This document shows positions 9,073 through 16,187 of a stretch of 25,977 nucleotides of DNA, piece after piece (positions within the stretch are counted from its first letter, which is position 1; each line of letters opens with the position of its first letter). The stretch is from contig CBFDCQ010000043.1 in assembly GCA_965603355.1 (NCBI GenBank), forward strand, positions 1 through 25,977, written 5' to 3'. The translations under genes and the position numbers were made by a program. The notes beneath the pieces were generated by a model. The model saw nothing but the letters and a program-made list of their open reading frames with translations, was not told the DNA's origin and did not search any database. This stretch comes from CBFDCQ01 sp965603355 (lineage in GTDB: Bacteria; Hydrogenedentota; CAZGCA01; CBFDCQ01).

Positions 9073-9099
9073 GAGCTTCATTTGGACACCTCACCGTGG

Positions 9100-9119
9100 G
9101 GCGGACATTCCTGTCCGCC
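9100..9119. repeat. Short palindromic repeat, 8-bp arms
   Basis: GGCGGACA and TGTCCGCC form a perfect stem around TTCC. It belongs to the same style of intergenic palindrome as the three that follow. Confidence 0.7.
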
Positions 9120-9156
9120 GCCTTCTTGGCCGACAGCGCCAACCGCATCCGTCCTA

Positions 9157-9177
9157 CGCCCGACGCTTAGTCGGGCG
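9157..9177. repeat. Short palindromic repeat, 8-bp arms
   Basis: CGCCCGAC and GTCGGGCG form a perfect stem around GCTTA. The arm core (cccgac/gtcggg) is shared with the left hairpin of the 79-bp element at 9301, so this may be a relative or fragment of it. Confidence 0.65.
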
Positions 9178-9300
9178 GAACAGGTAACCCCGCGGGTGTT
9201 GGAACAGTCGCCGCACACGACGGGACGTTATTCTGAGCGAAGAGAAGAATCTCAATTCTCCAGTCTTTCTTGGATACCAGGTCCTTCGCCCCGAAGCATC

Positions 9301-9379
9301 AGGTAGGTCGGGCATCTTGCCCGACAGAACTGACACCTGGCGATGTATGCAAATGGCGGGCGAGACGCCCGCCCTACCT
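9301..9379. repeat. 79-bp double-hairpin interspersed repeat, copy 1
   Basis: Terminal inverted repeats AGGTAGGTCGGGC (9301-9313) and GCCCGCCCTACCT (9367-9379) match at 12 of 13 positions. Inside are two perfect hairpins: GTCGGGCA/TGCCCGAC (9307-9325, 3-nt loop) and GGCGGGCG/CGCCCGCC (9355-9373, 3-nt loop). A second copy of exactly the same length lies at 20902-20980 and differs at 9 of 79 positions. The form resembles paired REP (BIME-like) or very short MITE elements. No transposase is in the window. Confidence 0.85.
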
Positions 9380-9440
9380 CCTTTTGTATCTACTGCACGC
9401 TATCGCAGGACGAACTGAGAGCCCTGCCACACCGATGGTA

Positions 9441-9463
9441 GAGACGTCCCGGTGGGACGTCTC
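9441..9463. repeat. Short palindromic repeat, 10-bp arms
   Basis: GAGACGTCCC and GGGACGTCTC form a perfect stem around GGT. It is the strongest single hairpin of the intergenic cluster, about 100 bp upstream of the blaI promoter. Confidence 0.7.
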
Positions 9464-9563
9464 CACGCCGCCGACCCAGATGCCTTTGTCTCGTCAAGGT
9501 CTCTTAGAAGTCCCTGTTGATCACCTGCCTCAAGGCTATCGCGCTCGGCATCTCATTTTTCCC

Positions 9564-9592
9564 TTGACATTTCGGCGGAAATGGACTATACT
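9564..9592 (+). promoter_or_regulatory. Promoter of the blaI-M56 operon
   Basis: A consensus -35 TTGACA (9564-9569) and a -10 TATACT (9587-9592) are separated by 17 bp, an ideal sigma70-type arrangement. The expected transcript start is near 9599, giving a short leader of about 34 nt before the blaI ATG at 9633. Confidence 0.85.
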
Positions 9593-9599
9593 TATAGTC
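9584..9599. promoter_or_regulatory. Probable BlaI operator overlapping the -10 box
   Basis: GACTATA and TATAGTC form a perfect 7-bp inverted repeat around CT, covering the -10 box and the start point. BlaI/MecI sites in other bacteria are similar short palindromes with ACTACA/TGTAGT-like half-sites, so ACTATA/TATAGT fits. Binding of BlaI here would block its own promoter, the known mode of this family. The repeat is seen directly; the role is inferred. Confidence 0.75.
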
Positions 9600-9632
9600 G
9601 CAATGGGTGGCTGTAGTCACTGGGAGGAGAGC

Positions 9633-10043
9633 ATGACCAAGAAAACGAGAGCAAAGGACCTGCCGGAACTGTCCCGGCTCGAGCAGGAGATCATGAGCGT
9701 GGTCTGGGACCTGGGCGAGTGTTCGTCCGCGGATGTTATTGAATCCTACACGGAAAAACGCAACCTGGCGAAGACCACTATCCGCACCGTCATCGCGAAC
9801 CTGCTGAAAAAGGGCTATATCGAACAGGTCCCGAGTATGGAACGGGGATATCGCTATCGCGCGTGCGTGAGTCGTGATGCTGTGGCGAAACGTTCATTGA
9901 AACAACTCGTGTCGGGCCTGTTTTCCGGTTCACCTCAACAGGCCATCGCATACTTGCTCAAGGAGGAGCGCATCGACGGCGGCGATCTCGATGAGATTCG
10001 TAAGATGCTCGACAAACGGAAACGAGGAGGCAAGAGAAGATGA
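9633..10043 (+). CDS. blaI: BlaI/MecI-family transcriptional repressor
   Basis: A 136-residue winged-helix repressor of the BlaI/MecI/CopY family, full length. The start is ATG 9633, with GGAGG 5 nt upstream and just inside the promoter transcript; an open frame extends upstream to 9270 but passes through repeats and the promoter. Residues 11-78 are the DNA-binding domain: LSRLEQEIMSVVWDLGE (13-29), then LAKTTIRTVIANLLKKGYIEQ (45-65) including the recognition helix, then the wing. Residues 84-130 are the helical dimerisation part, ending in a basic tail. Family members repress their own operon until a partner M56 protease triggers their loss. That partner follows at once, with start and stop overlapping (ATGA). 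The gene symbol reflects family, not a beta-lactam function. Confidence 0.93.
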   Translation: MTKKTRAKDLPELSRLEQEIMSVVWDLGECSSADVIESYTEKRNLAKTTIRTVIANLLKKGYIEQVPSMERGYRYRACVSRDAVAKRSLKQLVSGLFSGSPQQAIAYLLKEERIDGGDLDEIRKMLDKRKRGGKRR

Positions 10044-13000
10044 CTCAGGCGAGTCTTCTGCACGCCTTTTTGTCGGTGCTGGCGGACCACGCGCTGCTCG
10101 GCCGCCTGTTTTTCGCCAGCGTGGAGATGGGAGTCCTGGCGGGTATTGTCTGGCTGATTATCCGCATTAGACGCCGGGCGTCACCGCGCTTGTGTTCCAT
10201 TCTGTGGCTGTTGGTGATGGCGAAAGCGCTTGTAGCGCTGGCAATCGGCGCGCCCCTGGCCATAATACAAATCCGACCGCCTGAACCCGAGCCCGTTCCA
10301 GTCGCCTATGAACCCAGATTTGACTACGAGGATACGGTTACCTCGTTTGAACCGGAGGCGGTTCTCCCACTGGTCGCCGTCGAGCCCGGTCCAATGGAGG
10401 CCGCACCGCCCGCTGGCTGGTCGTTCTCCTGGAAGCGGAGCGCAGCCGAGACGGTCTCCGGCACGTGGATTATCGGCGCGATACTGGTCGGGTTGTACGC
10501 CATGCTGAACAGGGTACGCCTGCACAGGTTGGTTTCCCGGGCTATGCCGCCGCCTACGGGGATTGCCGAACGGTACAGCGCCGCCGTGAAGCATCTCCGG
10601 GTCAAGAGACCGCCAAGGCTTCGGGTAACTCATGACCTCGAATCGCCCGCGCTGGTGGGAACGCTCACTCCCGCTATCCTTTTGCCTGCATGGATGAGCG
10701 AGAAGCCAAACCACGCGCAGCTCGACTGGTCCTTACGGCACGAGCTCACCCATTGGAAACTCGGCGACCCGTTGGCTGACTTCGTTCGGCAAATCGCCAG
10801 GATACTGTTCTTTTTCCATCCAGTAACATGGTGGGCGGCGAGGAAATGGGAGGAATCCGCGGAACTTGCCTGCGACCGCGTCGTGGTCCGAACAGAATCA
10901 GAAGCAGAGAACTATGCAGGCGAGCTGTACCAGATACTGGCGCAAATCCATGGACGACGCACCCGCCTGGCCATGGGCGGCTTATTCGCCACACGCACAC
11001 AGATTGGCCGCCGCATCGCCGCGCTCCTCAGCAACCCGCTCAAATGGCCTGCGCGCCTCGGCATCGCCGCTACGCTCTGTCTTGTGGGTCTGGCGGCAAT
11101 CACCTGTGCAATGGGAGGTGCGTTTGTAGAGGGAACCGATACAGGAGACACACCTGCTCAAGAAGCGACTCCCCAACAACTCAAGGCGATGATAAAGGAG
11201 GCGTATTGGGACAAGTACCAACATTTAGAGAGCTATGCGCTGAGCTACTCCGGCGAATCGGTGCGTCTGGACGAAGAGACGGGTGCTGTGATCTCCCGAG
11301 TGACCGAGGATGTAAAGGTGCTCACCCGAGGTGATGATAAGGCCGTGACAGAGTCCAGAATGGTCCCGTCAACGGACGAACGTGCTGAACTCGTGAGAGT
11401 GGCTACCGGGGGCGTCTACCGAAGGCTGATGGTCCGTCCGGACAGCGACAGCTTCGACGGCTGGATCAGGACAGACCACGCGGGTATGAAATTCGGCACG
11501 CTGGGTACAACTCCATTTGGATACTCCAGGCTCGACAGCATGAGATGGCCAGAGGATCAGGTATTGCACCCGAACGGGGCTAATAGTGATATGACGGTGT
11601 TGATGAACCTCCCAAATAGCCGGGTCCTTCCAGAAGCGGTACGCGTGGATGGACGAGAATGCTATGTACTCGAACGCGGTCCCCAGGGGAGCCCGGGGGC
11701 GAAGTTCTACCTGGCAAAGGATCTGGGCTTCGCTGTGTGCAAGCTTGAAGCGTACCACAGGGAGGAAACCTCCCGGTTCCTCAAGTTTTCCATTACGTTC
11801 AATGATTTTGCTGAAGTGGCTCCCGGACTCCACATGCCGAGGGAAGGCGAGCTGATCGGCTACCGGGATGACGGGAGCGTAGACAGGCGCATACGGTGGC
11901 ACAACATGTCCCTGGACCTGGCTCCAGACATACCGGATGACGCGTTCGTGTTGGAGTTCCCCGATGGGACGGAGGTCATGGACGAAAACACTATGAAATC
12001 GTATATCTCCTATCAAGGCCAACTCGTTTCCCGTGAGGAGTTCTTCGCGTCTCGGTCCATGGTCGGCAAAGAGGCACCCGAACTCGCTGTGGCGGAGTGG
12101 GTAAGCGGGGAGCCAGCGAGTCTTGCATCGCTGCGAGGGAAGACGGTTGTGCTGGCCTTTTGGGACAGTAGGGACGAGGCTTGCGCGGAGTTGGTGCCGC
12201 TGCTCAACGGTTTGCTGGCGGAATACTCAGAACAGGGCTTGGAAATCCTCTCAATACACAGCGCAGAGGCTGATACTAATGCCCTGAAGAAGTTCATCTC
12301 AGAGCAGTCAATCAGTTTCCGCGTCGCTGTCGATAAAGCAGTCAAGTTATACAAAGGGGCCACATTCGAGGAATACAACGTTTGGAAAGTACCCGCTGTC
12401 TTCATCATCGATGCCGAAGGCAAGGTCAGGTACCAGGACATCCCGCTTGCAGCGGTGGAACAGGCTGTGCAGGAGATGTTGCGTGAGCCGAAGCAGTCCT
12501 CATCGCCGGGCGATGTGCCTCCTCCCACACGGGTAAGCACGCGCAAGACCATCGCGGACGTCAAGGGACCGTTCACGTTCAGGATCAGGACGGTCACACC
12601 GGAGGGCGAGCCGCAGCCCGGTGTAAACATCAGGTGTCTTCATCCGAGGGAGGAGCGGGGCGAGGCGTTGGTGGACGTTGTTGTCGCTTCGGACGAGAAC
12701 GGCGTAGCTGAATTCCGCGTTACGGAATCCGACCTCGTCACGGACCGCTATGTCTGGTTCCGCCTTGCCGATGACATGTTCGTGCCGCCATCCGGCGTTG
12801 GCATTTCACCCATCGACAACGAGTACGAATACACTTTTGAATTGATGTCCACTGAAGAGTTCCGACTACGCGTGGTGAACGAGGAAGGAGACCCGATTCC
12901 CGACGCGGAGCTATTTCTCACCGGCGTGGACACCTGGGCGCGGGGACGTTCTGACGAGCGAGGTATAGCCCTTGTGCGGTTCCCTGACATGCTGGCGACC

Positions 13001-13933
13001 GTTGTGGCGAGAGCGGATGGGTACGCTGCAAAGGAGACGTGGGCAGGCCATTTGCCAAAAGACGAGCCGTACACGATGACGCTCGGTCGCGGATTCACGA
13101 TCAGCGGCAAGCTCACTGACCCTGACGGTAAGCCTCTTGCTCAAGTGCGGGTCACTGGAGAGCACGAGGACTTTCGCTGGAGCACCCTGAGCGGTGTCAC
13201 GGACGCAGATGGAGCATTTGAGCTCAAAAACGCCAGCGAGGCTACCTATAATGTCCTGGTACACGTGGAGGACATGAACAGGCCGCTTTTCGTGTGGCCG
13301 GGCACCATACGCGTCGGACAGAACGCCCCTAACCCGCGCATTGACCTGCAGGCGAAACCCGGTGCCGTTCTGAAAGGGAAATACGTCACAAAGCATAAGC
13401 TCAGGATATCGGACCGGCGGATAACCGTCAGCACCTCCGAACCCGCCAGAGCCTACTTGGATGTGCCCACGAAAGATGACGGGACATTCGCTGTCCACAT
13501 ACCGGTTAAGACGCACGGTGAGGTGCGTTTTGGCGGCGTGTCCGGCTTTCACCCGGAGATTGTCTTCCCTGACAAACCGCGATTCTTCGATATCGAGCGT
13601 GGCGAAGCGACTGTCACGTTCCGCGATGTGCCCGCGGGCGTTTATGACGGTGTCCAGGTTCACTTCGTGCTGTCGGGACAAGCCCATGGGGTAGTGCGCG
13701 ACGCCTCAGGGAAACCTGTCGCCGGCGTTCAGGTTATCGCTTCGCCTCCTGGCTGGATCAGAACACCAGGGAGGAACGGCGCATACACTGCGCAACTCCC
13801 TATAAGACAGCCGATCACGCTTGAAGTCAGGGATGAAACATCTGGGAGATCACTCTTCAAAAGCGAGCCGTTCACCGTAGGTGAGGGTGAAGTTGTCGAG
13901 ATGAACATCACACTACCGCGCCGCGGTAGATGA
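10040..13933 (+). CDS. BlaR1-type M56 metallopeptidase fused to LolA-like, degenerate thioredoxin-like and carboxypeptidase-regulatory-like domains
   Basis: A 1297-residue membrane sensor-protease. The N-terminal ~360 residues are the M56 peptidase: membrane segments near 22-42, 50-78, 141-157 and 341-360, zinc motif HELTH (H234, E235, H238), and ELACD with E275 as the likely third ligand. BlaR1 proteins then carry a penicillin-binding sensor; here none is seen. Instead come a LolA/outer-membrane-lipoprotein-sorting-like region (about 378-645), an AhpC/TlpA thioredoxin-like domain (about 673-815) and several carboxypeptidase-regulatory-like beta-sandwich repeats (about 842-1297; ISGKLTDPDGKPLAQVRVTG at 1021-1040, GVVRDASGKPVAGVQVIAS at 1217-1235). 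The thioredoxin WCGPC motif is replaced: FWDSRDEAC keeps only the second Cys (C715). The ATG overlaps the blaI stop, with GGAGG 9 nt upstream. Presumably it cleaves or triggers cleavage of BlaI in response to an extracytoplasmic signal (inference). Confidence 0.9.
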   Translation: MTQASLLHAFLSVLADHALLGRLFFASVEMGVLAGIVWLIIRIRRRASPRLCSILWLLVMAKALVALAIGAPLAIIQIRPPEPEPVPVAYEPRFDYEDTVTSFEPEAVLPLVAVEPGPMEAAPPAGWSFSWKRSAAETVSGTWIIGAILVGLYAMLNRVRLHRLVSRAMPPPTGIAERYSAAVKHLRVKRPPRLRVTHDLESPALVGTLTPAILLPAWMSEKPNHAQLDWSLRHELTHWKLGDPLADFVRQIARILFFFHPVTWWAARKWEESAELACDRVVVRTESEAENYAGELYQILAQIHGRRTRLAMGGLFATRTQIGRRIAALLSNPLKWPARLGIAATLCLVGLAAITCAMGGAFVEGTDTGDTPAQEATPQQLKAMIKEAYWDKYQHLESYALSYSGESVRLDEETGAVISRVTEDVKVLTRGDDKAVTESRMVPSTDERAELVRVATGGVYRRLMVRPDSDSFDGWIRTDHAGMKFGTLGTTPFGYSRLDSMRWPEDQVLHPNGANSDMTVLMNLPNSRVLPEAVRVDGRECYVLERGPQGSPGAKFYLAKDLGFAVCKLEAYHREETSRFLKFSITFNDFAEVAPGLHMPREGELIGYRDDGSVDRRIRWHNMSLDLAPDIPDDAFVLEFPDGTEVMDENTMKSYISYQGQLVSREEFFASRSMVGKEAPELAVAEWVSGEPASLASLRGKTVVLAFWDSRDEACAELVPLLNGLLAEYSEQGLEILSIHSAEADTNALKKFISEQSISFRVAVDKAVKLYKGATFEEYNVWKVPAVFIIDAEGKVRYQDIPLAAVEQAVQEMLREPKQSSSPGDVPPPTRVSTRKTIADVKGPFTFRIRTVTPEGEPQPGVNIRCLHPREERGEALVDVVVASDENGVAEFRVTESDLVTDRYVWFRLADDMFVPPSGVGISPIDNEYEYTFELMSTEEFRLRVVNEEGDPIPDAELFLTGVDTWARGRSDERGIALVRFPDMLATVVARADGYAAKETWAGHLPKDEPYTMTLGRGFTISGKLTDPDGKPLAQVRVTGEHEDFRWSTLSGVTDADGAFELKNASEATYNVLVHVEDMNRPLFVWPGTIRVGQNAPNPRIDLQAKPGAVLKGKYVTKHKLRISDRRITVSTSEPARAYLDVPTKDDGTFAVHIPVKTHGEVRFGGVSGFHPEIVFPDKPRFFDIERGEATVTFRDVPAGVYDGVQVHFVLSGQAHGVVRDASGKPVAGVQVIASPPGWIRTPGRNGAYTAQLPIRQPITLEVRDETSGRSLFKSEPFTVGEGEVVEMNITLPRRGR
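13913..13929. repeat. Perfect palindrome across the end of the M56 gene
   Basis: CTACCGCG and CGCGGTAG flank a single C, covering the last codons (LPRRGR) just before the TGA. There is no T-run after it. It may help end transcription between the convergent M56 and gspE genes, or may be chance in Arg/Pro codons. Confidence 0.4.
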
Positions 13934-14024
13934 GCCCGCGGATCGCTGGAATCAGAGGGACATCACACCCATTTCCTTCAGAAGATAACGGAAAAGCGCC
14001 TCTCTGTTGGTCGGCGTCTGGATC

Positions 14025-14053
14025 TTCTTCGTGCGCTGCGTGTCTTCGTGGTT
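14025..14053. repeat. Interspersed 'cttcgtg' repeat, copy A
   Basis: Three spaced CTTCGTG-like units (TTCTTCGTGCGCTGCGTG then TCTTCGTGGTT) closely match a 30-bp sequence at 21069-21098, with two substitutions and one gap. It lies between the convergent M56 and gspE genes. This phrase type recurs in intergenic DNA of some environmental bacteria (from memory, not checked here). Confidence 0.5.
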
Positions 14054-14106
14054 CAACAGATAAGGAGAGCAGTCCGCTGGTGGTCACGGGGCCTCCGTAA
14101 TCCTGG

Positions 14107-16080
14107 TTACGTGCTCGGTCCGATGACGCGCAGGTACTCCTCGATGGTGGTGATGCCGCGTTTCACCTTCGCACGACACTGGTCCGGGATGGATTTGACG
14201 CGGCCGGCACGAGCGATACGTTCCGAGGGTGCGTTGGCGAGAATGAGGTCGCGCACTCCCGGCGTGACAAGCAGTACCTCGAAGATACCGGTTCTTCCAA
14301 GATATCCCGTGTGGAAACACTCGTCGCAGCCTGTACCGCGCGCGAGCGATTTCACGCTTTCTTTGATCCCAACGCTCTTGAGGGCGGCGACCGTAGGTTT
14401 GTAGCGTTTCTTGCAGTGGGGACAGATAACGCGGATCAGCCTTTGCGCTACGACCCCAATGAGGGAGGCTGCGGTCAAGTACGTCCGCACTCCCATGTTG
14501 TGCAGAGTGGCCACTGCTTCAGACGCCGTGTTGGTGTGTAATGTGCTCAACACCAGGTGTCCGGTCATCGCGGCGCGAATGGCTATATGCGCGGTCTCGA
14601 CGTCGCGGATCTCGCCGATCATGATGGTGTCGGGATCCTGACGGAGCACGGCCCGCAGCGTTGTCGGGAAGGTCAGTCCGATATTGGTGTCTATCCCGAT
14701 CTGGTTTACCCCGGAAAGCTCGTACTCGACGGGCTCTTCCAGCGTGACGATACTTTCGCTGATAACGTTGCGCTGGTTGAGGCCGGCGTAAAGCGTGGTA
14801 GTCTTACCGCAGCCGGTCGGACCGGTGACGAGAATCATTCCGAACGGGTTCTTGATTAGCCGCGTAAGCGCGGTCACACCTTTCTTGTCAAGCCCGAGTT
14901 CGTTAAGGCCGAGCCCCATCATGGTCCTGCTGAGCAGACGCAGCACCACACGCTCGCCCAGGTGAGTCGGCAGCGTCGCCACGCGCAGGTCGATGCTATC
15001 CTCTTCCGAATCCACGTTGAAATGTCCATCCTGTGGCCGGCGCGTCTCCGTGATGTCCATGTCAGCAAGGATCTTTATTCGCGAGACCACCGCCGTCTCG
15101 ATCCGCGACGGAATGGTCATCACGTCGTGGAGTATGCCGTCAATACGGTACCGAACGCGCATTTCAGGCCGTTGCGGGTCGAGATGTATGTCCGTAGCGC
15201 GCGCGTTAATCGCGCCCTCTATGATCCGCGCAACAAGCGATACCACGGGCATGTTGTCTGCGGCCTTTCTCAACTCTTCAAACCGCCCACCCGCGTCGGC
15301 TGCGGGCGCTTTCTTACTGCGTTTACCCATAGTTTCAGGCTCCTTCTTGACGGCTGTGGCCTTCCTGGAAACCTTTTTGACTCCGGCAGCCGGTTTGTCA
15401 GAAGTAACTCGCTGTTGCTTTGCAGCCCGGCGGCTGAACGCCCGGTAGTGCGTCACAATAGTCCGCAGCAACGCGTCCGGCTCCGCAAGAACGCACTCGA
15501 CTTTCATCCCGGAGAGGACGCGCACGGTATCAAGGGTCCCGACATGACGGGGATCGCTGATAGCCACAATGAGGACACCGTTCTCAATCCGGATCGGCAA
15601 AAGGTGATTGTGCCACGCCACCGACTCGGGCACGTTCGCCAGCGCGTCCAGATCCACCTCCACTTCGTCGATCTCGACCACGGGCAGTCCGTACAGTTTG
15701 CCGAGCGCTGCTGCAATCACGGGCGGCGTGACTACGCCCCGGTCAAGGAGTATCTTGCCCAGCAGCCGGCCGGTGCGTTTCTGTTCGCTAAGCGCGCTCC
15801 TGATCTGCGTTTTCGTGACAGCACCCAACTCCAGCAGTGTCTCTCCGAGACTCAAATCCTCCTTGCGTCGTTTGGGCGAGTGGAATTCCCTGTGGAAAAT
15901 CTCGTCCACCACGGCTATCGGTACGTGATGGGTGTTGATGATGTAGCGCAATCTGGAAATGCCGCTGTTCTTCTCGCGCTCGATCGCCGCCTCGAGCTGC
16001 TCGCGCGTGATGAGCTCGTCCTTGACAAGCACTTCGCCGATGCGCATTTCTTCCCGCGGGCTGAGTTCCTCACTACCCAT
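14107..16080 (-). CDS. gspE: Type II secretion/type IV pilus assembly ATPase GspE/PilB
   Basis: A 657-residue cytoplasmic hexameric ATPase powering pseudopilus or pilus assembly. The start is ATG 16080 with GGAG 8 nt upstream. Residues 10-150 hold tandem MshEN/T2SSE-N type modules (GEVLVKDELITREQLEAAI; LGKILLDRGVVTPPVIAAAL). A Lys-rich linker at 220-262 follows. The ATPase core has ATDIHLDPQ (295-303), Walker A GPTGCGKT (420-427), TLEEPVEY (446-453), Walker B/Asp-box region TIMIGEIRD (485-493) and HLVLSTLHTN (508-517). The four zinc-finger cysteines of GspE are intact: C553, C556, C585, C588. It is the last gene of the operon, 107 bp after gspF, so it may be expressed somewhat separately. PilB and GspE cannot be told apart on sequence alone. 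Confidence 0.95.
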   Translation of the reverse strand: MGSEELSPREEMRIGEVLVKDELITREQLEAAIEREKNSGISRLRYIINTHHVPIAVVDEIFHREFHSPKRRKEDLSLGETLLELGAVTKTQIRSALSEQKRTGRLLGKILLDRGVVTPPVIAAALGKLYGLPVVEIDEVEVDLDALANVPESVAWHNHLLPIRIENGVLIVAISDPRHVGTLDTVRVLSGMKVECVLAEPDALLRTIVTHYRAFSRRAAKQQRVTSDKPAAGVKKVSRKATAVKKEPETMGKRSKKAPAADAGGRFEELRKAADNMPVVSLVARIIEGAINARATDIHLDPQRPEMRVRYRIDGILHDVMTIPSRIETAVVSRIKILADMDITETRRPQDGHFNVDSEEDSIDLRVATLPTHLGERVVLRLLSRTMMGLGLNELGLDKKGVTALTRLIKNPFGMILVTGPTGCGKTTTLYAGLNQRNVISESIVTLEEPVEYELSGVNQIGIDTNIGLTFPTTLRAVLRQDPDTIMIGEIRDVETAHIAIRAAMTGHLVLSTLHTNTASEAVATLHNMGVRTYLTAASLIGVVAQRLIRVICPHCKKRYKPTVAALKSVGIKESVKSLARGTGCDECFHTGYLGRTGIFEVLLVTPGVRDLILANAPSERIARAGRVKSIPDQCRAKVKRGITTIEEYLRVIGPST

Positions 16081-16187
16081 TCGTAATGCTCCTCACAAGT
16101 AAAGAGATGAGGCGTACAGCCGACACCAGCCGCCACATTCCGAGGTCGCCCTGGGTGCTGCCCGGACCTGCTCCCGCCGCGTACGGT

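Larger units (their letters stand above)
8969..9632. other. Repeat-rich 664-bp intergenic region between divergent LamG and blaI genes
   Basis: No convincing coding frame is present. It holds the LamG promoter, at least four separate hairpin repeats (listed individually), a stretch at 9229-9256 (ttattctgagcgaag then agaagaatctc) of a type I recall as recurring in intergenic DNA of environmental bacteria, and the blaI promoter/operator at the right end. It looks like a landing zone for short palindromic elements. Confidence 0.7.

Noticed and set aside
9100..9463. CRISPR array
   Set aside because: The hairpins differ in sequence and spacing; there is no regular repeat-spacer pattern and no cas gene.
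9270..9632. N-terminal extension of the BlaI frame back to 9270
   Set aside because: It would run through the 79-bp repeat, another hairpin and the promoter itself; ATG 9633 has a proper GGAGG site and gives the family length.
10040..13933. True beta-lactam sensor BlaR1
   Set aside because: No penicillin-binding domain or its Ser-x-x-Lys context is visible after the M56 part, and no beta-lactamase gene is nearby.
14962..16086. Plus-strand open frame of 374 codons opposite gspE
   Set aside because: The minus strand carries an intact GspE with Walker A/B and zinc cysteines; the opposite frame is Arg/His-rich and matches nothing.
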